Part shown: in pieces, positions 37,116 to 48,291 of the stretch
How the letters are laid out: every line of letters starts with the position of its first letter
Position numbering within the stretch: position 1 is the stretch's first letter
Source: Flaveria trinervia
Lineage: Eukaryota > Streptophyta > Magnoliopsida > Asterales > Asteraceae
Assembly (NCBI GenBank): GCA_025506515.1
Contig: CM046443.1
Location: 90,170,914-90,234,913, forward strand
Direction of reading: 5' to 3'
Length of the DNA stretch: 64,000 nucleotides
Program-made: the position numbers and the translations under genes
The notes under the pieces: model-generated
What the model saw: the letters and a program-made list of their open reading frames with translations, nothing else
The model's database searches: none
Told to the model about the DNA's origin: nothing

Positions 37116-40100
37116 TGTTTTCAATTGAATGTGCAGGGTGTTCGATATAGTGCTGAGACCAACACATGGATTATAGATAGCGAAGCATCCAGACACATTA
37201 CAGGGAACAAAGCTCTCTTATCAAACGTCAAACAAATAAAAGGAGGCCATGTTTCATTTGCTGGAAACAAAGGAGGGTATATCACAACTCAAGGTGAAGT
37301 GGGAAATCAGAAAGTGAAGTTTGACAAGGTAAATTATGTTTAACAACTTCAGAATAACCTACTTTAGGTATCCCAAATTTGTGATAAAGGTCTTTAGGTA
37401 GTATTTGACAACAAGAAGTGTTATGTCCTGAAAAGGACTATATGATCCCGGAGGACCAAGTCTTAATGTCTGCCTTAAGATATAAGGACCTTTATGTCTT
37501 GGATCTATCAAAGGACTTCACAACAGATCATGAAGTTCAGTGCTTCTTGTCAAAAACTACTAAGAAGGATTCCATCTCCTGGCATAGGAGAATGGGACAC
37601 ATTAATCCATGGAAGATGAATCACTTGATCCAGAATGATCTTGTGAGAGGAGTTAATGTCAAAAACTTCCAACTTCCTGATTTCTGTGTTGCATGCAAGA
37701 AGGGCAAACAGACTAAGAAGTTTCATAAGGAAAAGAAAGTTCATTCCATTGAACTTCCTCTTGAACTTCTTCACATGGACCTGTTTGGTCCAGTCAGTAC
37801 AAGAAGCATTGCAGGTGACTTGTACTACTATGTGGTTACTGATGACTACTCAAGATTCTCTTGGGTAATGTTTCTGAAATCTAAATCCGAAACATTTGAG
37901 TCATTCAAGGAATTAGTAACCACTCTGGAGTCCCTATACAAGCTGAAGGTACAACAAGTTCGCTCGGATAACATAACCGAGTTCAAGAACCAATGGATGG
38001 AGGCTACTGCAAGGAAAAAGGAATCATGTGTCAGTTCACTTCTACCTACACTCCTCAGATAAACGACGTTGCTGAAAGAAAGAATCAGATGCTAGCAGAC
38101 TCGAAACTGCCTATCCAATTCTGGAATGAGGCAATTGCAAATGCGTGTTACACGTTAAATCGAGTTCTGGTAGTTAAACACCATGGCAAGATGTGTTACG
38201 AGTTACTACAATGACGTAAACCTAATTTAGAGTATCTCGAGCCGTTTGGCACACCGTGCACCCTACTGAAGAAGACTCAGAAGGGAAAATTCAACGAGAA
38301 GGCTGAAGAAGGTATCTTTCTAGGATACAACATACCGAACAAGAGAGTTTACAACAACTCGACGGGTCAAGTAGAAGTGTGGTGTAATGTGGACGTTCAG
38401 AGATACACCACACCAGCTACTGGAAAAGGACCCGCCTTCTTTTTTGACTATGATGGATTCTTCAAGTCCTTCAACATCCCTCTCTCCACGTCTGATGATG
38501 AGTTAGCAACAAAGATGATGTATGATGTTCTAAACATGGCAACTCAGGGGGAGCACTCAAGGGGAGTGACTCTTCCTCTGATGATGAAGCCATGGAAAAT
38601 GATCAGGAAACTCAGGAGCAACAGGTTCCTCCTACTACAAGTCCACAAGCATATGACATTGATGCCTCTGAGTCTTCGGAACCTCACACACCTACTGCCT
38701 CAGATACTGAACCAAATGTTCATAATCTTGATCCTGAGGTAGCTGTTTCCACCACTCCTGGATCATGCCTAAATGTCTATCATCCTCTGGACAATGTCAT
38801 TGGGGATGTCAGATCAGGAGTTCAGACACGAAATCAGCTGTATTCAGCTGATTATGCCTCAGTAATGGAGAAAGGGTACCTTCACGATGGAGCTTATCGT
38901 TGCTTTTTATCTCAGTTCGAGCCAAAATACGTGAGTGAAGCCCTAAATGATGAGGCATGGGTCAGTGCCATGCAAGAAGAACTTCTTCAGTTCAAGAAGT
39001 TATATGTATGGACACTAGTAGACAGACCTAAAGGTGCTAAGGTCATTGGCACCAAATGGGTCTTGAAATGTAAGAAAGATGACCAGGTGTCATCATCAGG
39101 AACAAGGCTCGACTTGTAGTTCAAGGATTTCGACAAGTTGACGGAATAGATTACAATGAAGTGTTTGTACCCGTGGCAACAATGGAAGCCATCCGCATCT
39201 TCCTTGCCTATGCATCGTATATGAAGATTAAAGTTTATCAACTGGATGTGAAAAGTGCATTCCTTCATGGTGAAATCTGAGAGATAGTGTGCGTCAGTCA
39301 AACTGAGGATTTGAGGATCCATATCATCGGGACAGAGTTTACAAACTCGACAAGGCTTTATACGGGCTTCATCAAGCTCTAGAGCCTGGTATGAGAAACT
39401 CTCCACTCACCTTGTGAAACATGGTTTCGCAGAGGTGTTATTGACTGCACACTATTCATCAAAGAAAAGGATGGTGATTTACTGCTTGTCCAGATCTATG
39501 TTGATGACATAATCTTCGGGTCTAAGAACGAAGATCTATGTAAAGAGTTTGAAGAGCATAATGAAGGTTGAGTTTGAAATGAGTGCTATGGGAGAGATGA
39601 ATTTCTTTCTCGGGTTATAGGTGGATCAGATACCAAAGGGGATTTTCTTACATCAGATCAAGTATGTAGGAGATATTCTCAGTCGGTTTGACATGAAGAA
39701 TGCTTCCGTAGCTGGGACTCCACTTGCTACAAACCATGATGTAGCACCCGACGAGAATGGTGATCTGGTCGATGCCACCATGTACCAAGGAATGATTGGA
39801 TCTCTCATGTATCTCACTGCCTTAAGACCCGATATCATGTACGCGACATGTTTATGTTTAAGATATTAGGCAAAGCCAAAAGTTAACCATCTGATAGGGG
39901 TTAAAAGGATATTCTGTTATCTGAAGGGTACACCAACACTTGGGTTGTGGTATCCTCATGACGATGACTTCAAGCTTACGGCGTATAGTGACTCGGATTA
40001 TGGTGGCTACAAGATGAACTACAAGTCTATATCAGCAGGATGTCAATTCTTTGGGAGGAGATTAGTGACCTGGCAGTGTAAGAAGTAGACCTCGGTTGCT

Positions 40101-40469
40101 TTGTCAACCTGTGAAGCCGAATACGTTGCTGCTGCAAGCTACTGTTCACAAATCATATGGATTCAACAGTAAATGCGAGACTACAGTTTGATTTTCTCTT
40201 CTACTCCTATTTTTGTTGATAACTCTGCTGCAATTGCAGTAACTAAAAATCCGGTCCAACATCCTTAGACCAAACACATCGGCATAAAATATCACTTTAT
40301 ACGTGATTGTTTTGAAAAGAACCTAATCGACGTGGTTAAAATAAATACTGATTTTCAACGCCCTGAACTCTATACAAAGGCTTTTGATAAACCACGTTTT
40401 CTATATTTGTTAGAGGTTAATGGCGTTAAAAAGAAAAGTGATGTAATTCCTGAAGATGAGCATGTGTAG
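37116..40469 (+). pseudogene. Element A pol (broken)
   Basis: Domains in order. Protease at about 37160-37230, with DSEASRH where B has DSGASRH, so the catalytic triplet is damaged. Gag-pre-integrase and the HHCC zinc site (37580-37720: WHRRMGH...FCVACKKGK). Integrase core with MDLFGPV, RSDNITEF (Gly lost) and NDVAERKN, followed by a deletion of about 10 codons relative to B. RT (38920-39600: FKKLYVWTLVDRP, GTKWVLKCKK, then YVDDIIFGS near 39497). RNase H (39960-40390: YSDSDYGGYK, STCEAEYVAA). At least six frameshifts or stops interrupt it. It would replicate and integrate the element. Confidence 0.9.
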
Positions 40470-42318
40470 TCCGATGCGTATAGTCCATATTTCTTTTAAT
40501 TTTTATTTTTTATTTATTGTTTAATTTTAAGTAGTTTAATTAAATTGGTGTTATTTTCGTCGCCTATTAAAATCCAAAAAGCGTAAATCGGTTACGGTTT
40601 TAGAATTTTAGGGGGAGAACAGTTTAGTTAGTAACATTATTAAAAAACTGAGGAGGAGGAGAGGCTAGTTGATAGAAACTAGATCGTATCTGTGATACCG
40701 ATTCAATGACTTTGGAAAATGATAGTACACAGGAACAAACCAATTGGGACTTTAAAAGGTTAATTGAATAAGATGCGAAATTCAAAATATAAGTCTGTGT
40801 AGTCTGAGCAATATAAAAGGAAAAATGATAGTAAAACTAGCTACTACTAGGTAACACAAAGAAAGTAGACTAGAGGCTAGCTAGACTGACCAGATATATG
40901 TCGATAGATTCAACACAATAGATGATTAGACCTTGTTGGTGATCTCTAGAACAAACTAAGTTGGTTAACAAGCTGTGGGTTATCATCTTATTCCTGGTTA
41001 ACACAATTAACAAAATCCCAATAAGGGGTGACTAGCAGAATAAACGCCACAAATGTGAGCGTAAGACCAAAATATGAGCAAAAGCACATGAAAAAAATAC
41101 AAAAGCAATCAAACTAATAACCTATGTTGTTGGTGAGATCTGTGCAAAAAGAATAAAATTGCTCAAACAAGAAGATAGGTTATGTGCCTCTCTGCTGTGC
41201 GGTGGCACTGACCTGAGGATAAGCATAACCTAGATATTCTAGATTCATTGTTGTTTGCCGCCTCTCTGCTATACGGTAGCACTAACCTGAGGCTTGGCTT
41301 CTCTTTGAAAGCTCTAAGAATAGTTTCTTTTTGAATACTACCCTGAGACCACTAAAAAATCTCCTCAGGAATGTTGATTACCAGATAAGTGTGGGATCCA
41401 CCAATGCTTGTTGAAATAATCAAACCTAAACTGTCACCAATATGTGACAATAGTCTGTGCATGGATTTAAGAGGACAAGTATACTAACAATCATCGTGGC
41501 TACAATTCTTGAAAGTCCAAATGAATGTGGGGATCTAATAGTACTAGTATGATTTCCTAAACTTGCTAACGACTCTAGATGAAAAACAAGAACAGAGCAT
41601 CATAAGGTTTTGATAACATGTCCCGAATAATTTGATTTACCTGTATGATTCCAAATTGAATCGGTCCATTTACGGTCAAAATGAATAGAAGCTGCCTTGT
41701 TAGAAAATGAATCTATTAGATTTTCAACTTAGGATTTACACCTCACTCAAAACCACAATAACAAGTTTTAGTTTTGTATTTCAATTTTATTTCTTTTATT
41801 TTGTTTAAATTTTGTCAATTTAGTTTGTTAAACATCAGACTACGCCATGGAATTCAATAGGGGTTTTAATCACCTAAAAGGGTCACGTCTGAGGTGACAA
41901 ATTGTTTTAAAAGGATCACGTCTGAGGTGATCAAAAGTTTTCTAAATTAAAATGATCATGTCTGAGATGATCGAGTGCTTAAAACGTCTAATCAAAGGAT
42001 TTAAGTGTGGAATGGTCATAAAGTCAAAATCATGAGTATGATCAATTGCACGACTGGACCATGAGTATGGACCAACCGTACGAATGGACCATACTATTTC
42101 TAGACAGCCGAATGGCACATGAGTATGAACCATTCACCCGAATGGCATATCAGATTGAGGCAGTCGACCGAATGGAGCTGTGCGAATGAGTCAGTCGCCC
42201 GACTGAAATCCAGTCGGCCGACTGAATGTGATCGACTGAACCAATCGCACGACTGAGGTCCAATTGCCCGAATGAACAGAGCGAATGGGTCCAGTCGGCA
42301 GATTGAAACTAGATTCAA
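40470..42318 (+). other. Element A pol/env spacer
   Basis: Non-coding and conserved with copy B. It carries, in order: AGGGGGAG PPT-like sequence (40610-40617); TATAAAAGG (40812-40820); two copies of GCCTCTCTGCT...ACCTGAGG (41186-41218, 41257-41292); the stem-loop series (41882-41972); and a CAGTCG-type palindrome cluster (42040-42310). Confidence 0.8.
41882..41972 (+). other. Three stem-loops with loop GTCTGAG (element A)
   Basis: GTCAC-GTCTGAG-GTGAC (41882-41898), GATCAC-GTCTGAG-GTGATC (41914-41932) and GATCAT-GTCTGAG-ATGATC (41954-41972). The loop is constant while the arms differ in step. Confidence 0.8.
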
Positions 42319-42326
42319 TATAAAAA
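42120..42326 (+). promoter_or_regulatory. Candidate internal promoter of env-like gene (element A)
   Basis: A dense run of palindromes, including CAGTCGCCCGACTGA and AGTCGGCCGACT, ends just before TATAAAAA (42319-42326). The arrangement is the same as in the LTR, where the palindromes precede TATAAATA. A candidate 5' splice donor follows at 42466 (ACAG/GTACAATG) and an acceptor at 43002 (TTTGTATTACAG). This is predicted from sequence alone. Confidence 0.5.
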
Positions 42327-42465
42327 GGGCCATAGTCGATCGCATAAACTCATCAATCCCTAATCGCCCTAAAATCGCACACTGTACCGTTACTCTGCCG
42401 AAATTTTCTCTGACCGATTTTCACTCCTAATTTTGATATTCTGACGATCTCTAATTGTTATACAG

Positions 42466-43002
42466 GTACAATGCGGTGTTGTGTAACCGAAGTTTATTTG
42501 GTTTGAGCCCTAATTTGTGATTCTCGGTCTTTACAAGAACCGACACTAAGAATGGACTAATAACCTAACTAAACTATGCAAAATGCTAAAATCAAGGTAT
42601 TAGGTTATAGTATAATGATTGCAAGTCTAAGGAACCAATACACGACATCTAATTTTAAGAATTGGTCCAAATCAAATTTCAGTTGGCCAAACAGTGGGTC
42701 ATGCGACTAGACACCAGGATGAACTCTAATCGCGCGATTGAGCTGGTCAAATGAATCAATCGACCGAATGGATAATACGAATAAGCTCAGTCGGCCGACT
42801 AAACTAATCGCAGGCTCAGTCACCCGATTGAACTCAGTCGCCTGCTCAGTCACCCGATTGAACCCAGTCGCATGCTAGGTCAACCGACTGAACACAGTCG
42901 CATGGTTCAATCGCATGATTGAACCAGACTGAGTTTAACCAGGTTAATTTGAATTGATGATTGTTGTGTGGTGATCTAACGTCTATGTGCTTTGTATTAC
43001 AG
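42466..43002 (+). other. Predicted 5' UTR intron of env-like gene (element A)
   Basis: Donor ACAG/GTACAATG, acceptor TTTGTATTACAG four bases before the ATG. It contains a second palindrome cluster at 42690-42930 (AATCGCGCGATT, AGTCGGCCGACT, CAATCGCATGATTG). The same donor and acceptor positions are kept in copy B. Confidence 0.5.
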
Positions 43003-43006
43003 ATCT

Positions 43007-46000
43007 ATGGCTGACAGATGGTCCATCAATCCAAAGCTCAACATTTGTGCCCATTTGGATGCCACGTCTTGGAATGGTGCCGAGTTTGCAGGGATCATTG
43101 CTTTCCTTAAGAGATCTAGGATATACAAGGCTATTTCCACACCGTGCACTCCCTATAGGTCTATTCAGCAGGCCTTTTGGGAGGGGGCATCTGTTGACCG
43201 TTCACACGAGCCATACAACATTCGCAGTAGTATTTTTGGTCAGGCGATCGAGGTTACTGCTGAGGATATACGACGTGTACTTGCTTTGGGTGATGATGCT
43301 GATCACCCTACCAGACTTCACCCTCTGACCGTGAGAGGGTGCTTCCTACGGATGAAGTATGTTGGGGATATTAATATAGGTGTGCTCAATAAGAGCAACC
43401 TGTGTCCCCAGTACAAGTACTTAGCACATGTCATCTTTAAGTGCTTAGCTTCGAGAAGGGGTGGGTTTGATGATCTGTCAGACCAGATTTAAAATGCCTA
43501 CGTGGCACTGGTTCTGAACCACCCTTTTAGCTTCTCGAGTATGATATTCTCTTATCTGATAGAGAATCTAGAGGTTAAAGGTAAGGAGGGTTTTTGCATG
43601 TACCCTAGGTTTCTCCAAATGATCATTGATGAGAAGCTGCCCTCTCTACCTAAGGAGAGCCAAGTTGCGGTGTCGTTGGAGGTAATGGACGACACCACAC
43701 TGGGTCGTATGAAGGTTTACAGGGGGAAGCAGGTTTAGCCCCCTGTGAGGAGATTGTTTAGGCATCTGGCCCGAGAGGATTACGTGGTGCCAGGGAGGCG
43801 TAAATGGCGCCACGCAGACAGTGATTCCGATGTTGAGCAACTTGTGCTCCCGGACGATGATTCCGACGAAGATGATAGCAGTGCTGGTGGAGATGTAGGG
43901 CCCACTTAATTGAGGGCCCCCATTGTTGATATATCATCTCCAGCATCCACCAAGGTGGGACAGAGGCAGCAGGTTTCTATCAGGACTTCCGACCTGATGA
44001 GGTGGAGGAGTCAAATGAGGAGCTGTTGACTCAGACGGTGGACAACAAGGTGGTTGCCACCAAGCGAGGGATTAGGACGACTGGTGAACGCTCGGGAGGG
44101 TCTGGGGAGACTATGAATGATCCAACCTACACCCTAGATCAGCCTAACATCCCAGGGGGAGCATCCACCTCGAGGGGATCGAGGAAGAAACGGATGGCTC
44201 AACCCCACGGGATGAAGAAGAAGAGGAGGAGGATGACGTTTATCACCACCACCACTACTACCACCACTTCCACCACTCCACCTACAACTACCACTACCAC
44301 CACTCCACCTACTACCACCTCTACCACCTCACACACCACTACCATACCCACTCCACCACGTACCCACATCCAATCCACCACCACTACAACCCATCCACCA
44401 CCATCCATATCTATACCACCCCCAATCTTCACCACAACCACCACCACCACCTCTAGCCACCAACCAGGACCTTCATCTTATCCCTCATTTCCATCTAGAT
44501 CATCTCTACCTCCTAGTGGGGTAGAGGAATAGCTCTCAGCACTGAACCATATGGTGCTGAAGCTGTAGGCAGCCGATGACGAGAAGACTGCCCAGATTCG
44601 TCAGCTAGTAGAGCTTACTGCTGCACAATCTTAGTAGATATCTCAGCAGGCACAACTGATAGAGCAGTAGGCATAGCAGATGGCTGCTCAGAGCCTTGAG
44701 ATGTCCTAACTCTAGGAGCAAAATGTCCATTTAGCTAAAAGGATAGAGGAGTTGGAGGCTACTAACAAGACCATCATGTTGAGGCTTAAAGGATCGAAGG
44801 ATGAGCCACTAAAAATTAGAGAAGGAGATGGAGATGATGGTGATAATGATGACAGTGATGGTGATGATGATGATGGTGATGATCAAGGTGATGATACAGA
44901 GGGAGGTGATGATACAGGTGATGATGATGATAAAGGAAAAGGAGATACTTCTGCTATGGGTGCCACATCAGCAAGTGAAAGGAGGACCAAGAGAGCTCAA
45001 GACAAAAGTGCCTCTACTTCAGCCCCATCAGCATAGGAACACATGATTAAAGACAAGAGTAATGCATAGCTGTTTATGTTATTTAAAATCATGTGTATTT
45101 GAATATTGTATCAAATTAATGTACATAATGTTTATATAGTGTTAATGTGTTTCTGTTTTGATTATTGACTGATGTATGATGTGTTTATATGTTTAAATCA
45201 AGCAGATCACACATCTTAGCAAGATGAGTATGACATTGCTCCCCTTCAACAGATCAAGTCTCAACTAACAATGATACTTGATCTGCAAGGATAGTTAGGA
45301 GGTCTGTGAGTTACACTCCTGAAGAAGGAGAAATAATCCATAACCTTACTGATGAGCAGCTTGCTGAGATGTTTAGACTAAATCCCAACGAGATAGTGAA
45401 AGATGCTCCGACAGTGGACATTGAAAGTGATGATGAGCTTAAGGATGTTGATGAAATCGAGATTGAAGACGTCACCGCTCAACATTATCCAGAGTACGCT
45501 GAAAAGGAGGGAAATGTAGTCCCCAATCTAGGCAACTCCCTTGCTGGTGAAACTTTCGAGACTCTGGATAAAATGGAACAAGAGTCGGAAAAGAATAAAG
45601 AGCAGGCCCAAGCCTCGGACGCCGAAGTCAACTTCAGAAAGGCTGAATGGGCTACATGCTTTGAATAAATAAGAGCCTAAGGCAGTGCTCCAACCTCAAC
45701 TATCTACACCAAGCTTTACAAAGTGAAGAAACATCACAAGTTGTCGGGCAAAATCATAACGTGGGCATATTTTGAAGATCTCAACGTTTATGCAGTTAAA
45801 CGTGAGAAGGGGATTGAGTACTTTAGATTCCCACATGATCTGAAGACTCTTCCTGGTTTTGAGCTTAACCAGTTAGCAAAGTTGAAATTGCTATACGCTG
45901 ACCCTTGTAAGTTGTCAGGCTGGTTTGAAGCAGCTCTAAAGAGAGAGTACCACACCAGATAGGTCAACTTCAAACCTCAACAACCAACGAGGTATACCAG

Positions 46001-46406
46001 ACGATCTGAGGTTGATGCCATAACTGGAAAACCAAAAATAGTGCTGAAGTGGAGTCCTCCACGCACAATGTATAAGATCCCTCTACGGGAAATGCCACAG
46101 GACTTCACTCCACACTTCAAATGGTGGTACTACGATTGGAGAACAGGAGAGGCAGTCATAGTGTTGAACAAGAATGGTAGTATGGAAACTATCAGGGTGT
46201 TTGATCCCATGTGGCTTACTAACTTGTCGTCTGATGATGTTTACACATTATACAAGTGGCCACTGTTCTATGACTCGTTGGATATTGTACAAGCTCTACA
46301 ATTTCAGAATGTGATACGACTCTGCTTTGCTTTTGAAATACATGCAGGAGTCACAAGAGAAGTGAAGTACAAGAAGTATGAGGAGCTCATGAAGGATGTA
46401 AGATAG
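43007..46406 (+). pseudogene. Element A env-like gene (broken)
   Basis: Starts at ATG 43007 right after a predicted splice acceptor. The N-terminal globular domain includes LTVRGCFLRMKYVGDI, GVLNKSNLCPQYKYLAHV and GFCMYPRFLQMIIDEKLPSL, shared with copies B and C and, from memory, with many plant transposon proteins. An acidic stretch, a Thr/Pro-rich stretch (44247-44510), a Gln-rich coiled coil (44520-44790) and an Asp/Gly acidic run (44820-44940) follow. After a possible intron (45059-45289) a second domain (45306-46406) has YTPEEGEIIH and FDPMWLTNLS. In-frame stops at 43490 (TAA for CAG) and 43736 (TAG for AAG) and others kill it. No signal peptide or clear membrane segment is visible, so envelope function is only by analogy. 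Confidence 0.75.
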
Positions 46407-46423
46407 TAGATGAAACTAGGTCC

Positions 46424-46432
46424 AAGGGGGAG
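46424..46432 (+). other. Element A polypurine tract
   Basis: AAGGGGGAG directly before the 3' LTR (GTT, then TGTAGATAC at 46435). Similar AGGGGGAG copies are at 38546, 40610 and 44154. Confidence 0.9.
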
Positions 46433-46434
46433 TT

Positions 46435-47171
46435 TGTAGATACATGTGTCCCTAGTTTCAAAACTTAATGTAAAATGTCTTTATTGTCTTACACATATGT
46501 AATTGAACGGGTACTTAATGAATACAATGTGTGGTTATGCTTATGATGTTGAATATTTCATTGTTTGGTATGTAACAATGCTTATTGAACTAACTATATA
46601 GTTGGGGTTGTTTGAATAAATCTAAGTCAAATAATGATTGTGAAACATGTTCAAACTTAATCATATGAAGTTCACATGCGATTGGCCCATGCTAATGGAT
46701 GATACGCATGAACAAATTCATGCTAATGAACCAGTCATACGAATAAACCAGGAGACTGGATCAGTCATATGATTGTAACATGAGATTGACTCAGTCGCAC
46801 AACTGAACACTCAGTCGTGCGAATGGATCAACCGCATGACTCAATTGCACGACTGAACCATGAAAATGGTTCAATCACCCGAATGAGAAACCCTAACCTA
46901 TAAATACCACTTAAATCGTGGAAAAACGTGACACTTCGAATACCTACGTACTAAATTGTACCCTAGCTGTCTAGAGACCTCTAAGAACCTGTTCCAAGTT
47001 CATAGATTGCACTAGATCGATTCACAATCATTCTTAACGTTTAGATTCAATCTATAATAGTTTCTACGTGCCTTCTCACTGATTGGATCGCCAATCAAAT
47101 AGGATTCCGCACTTTTTGATTCGGTATACTTGTATATCAGTTAGTATTTCATTCAGTATACGATCCTAACA
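46435..47171 (+). repeat. Element A 3' LTR
   Basis: 737 bp, starts TGTAGATACATG and ends CCTAACA; TATAAATA at 46899-46906. It differs from the 5' LTR at many positions, mainly transitions. Confidence 0.92.
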
Positions 47172-47541
47172 ATTAATTTACATAATCAGTTATCAAGTTG
47201 TTAATTTCCTTTCAACATATGTGATAAAAAAGTTATGTCTATGTGACTTCGAGATTAGGTAATATATAAGTTGTGTATTCAATTAAATTCTTAAAACCCG
47301 GTTGTGATTCTTTTCATCTCAATTGTTTTAAAACAAGTCCAAGTTTTTGTTTTTTATTAAAGTGATCGTTTTCATCTGGTATAGTTAAAGTGACAATAGT
47401 CTAGTTTTAATTATTAAGTTAGTTAAACAATCGAACGAATCGTATAATACTAACCACATGCTCCCCGTGGATACGATACTTGACTTACTCTAGCTACCTA
47501 GGTTAATTAGGTTTTTGCATGACCTCAACGATAGGTCATCG
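47172..47541 (+). mobile_element. Gypsy solo LTR H, right part
   Basis: Continuation of 32277-33101 after element A. It ends AGGTCATCG, followed by GTACA (47542-47546), the same 5-mer that precedes the left end at 32272. Confidence 0.75.
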
Positions 47542-47546
47542 GTACA

Positions 47547-48286
47547 AACCTTGAATAATTGAACCGGAGGCCTTTTACCAACCCATGAACTAGGCGTCCT
47601 AGTTCATAAGGGATTTGATCCATCCCCCAAACTTGTTTGACAGCCTGTGAAGGACTATATGAAGCAGTACTTCCAGTTGTAAGAAAAGTTGAACATGTAC
47701 ATAGTTAACTAGTTGACTTCACCACCATATCCTATCTACGTATAAATGTCATCCAGGTTTTTTTAGGGAACTCTATAAGAGAGCCCTCATCATGAAGCTC
47801 TAGATGCTCCCTGATAATTTGTTAAGATATGATCAATTCTTAACCATAAATGCTCGACCTAAGAACCTAACTCCGTTTAGGGTTACAATCTGTCCATGTC
47901 CCTAAAACTATGCCATATGGTTCGAGTAGACAATGAGGTTAATAGTTAGGTTAATGTAGTAGGAAGGAGATGATTTCAGAGAAATCAATATCCTTGGAAG
48001 AATCAAGGAGTGTGACTTAGTTATCTTGAGGGTTTAGTGCCACTGTGAGAAAATTATAGAGGAAATGAGTTTGAATTTGGGTAAATTGAAGACGAAGGAA
48101 GCTTTTGGTAGTGAAATTGGTAAAAATATTAAGGGTATGAGTTAGAAGTATTTAAATTGGTGAAAATGGCGGATGGATAAGGTGAAATGACAGTTTGGGG
48201 TATGATGTAAAAATGGCGGTAAGATTAAATCCATTTAAAATATTCCGACATTATTAAATCCAAGAGTAAGAAGGTCTTTCGAGTGA
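47547..48286 (-). pseudogene. Sirevirus C env-like gene, 5' part
   Basis: Minus strand, between elements B and H. Near 47550 the frame reads FNYSRF, and removing solo LTR H with one GTACA lets it run on into VLTNLIGN at 32271. This aligns with the FSSMIFSYLIENL region of the env-like protein of element A. Upstream (47600-48286) the sequence resembles a 5' UTR and N-terminal region but is too diverged to assign. The join shows that H landed inside this gene. Confidence 0.6.
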
Positions 48287-48291
48287 AGAAG

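Larger units (their letters stand above)
33102..47171 (+). mobile_element. Sirevirus-type copia element A, complete but decayed
   Basis: A 14,070-bp element with LTRs 33102-33840 and 46435-47171, PBS, gag, pol, spacer, env-like gene and PPT, all on the plus strand. It is inserted in solo LTR H. The flanks are AGTTA (33097-33101) and ATTA (from 47172), which fit a 5-bp duplication that later lost one G. Order and size match Sireviruses, a plant-specific Ty1/copia lineage in which many members carry a gene after pol. Confidence 0.9.

Noticed and set aside
44199..44450. Valine-rich minus frame
   Set aside because: Antisense of the Thr/Pro-rich stretch of the env-like gene.
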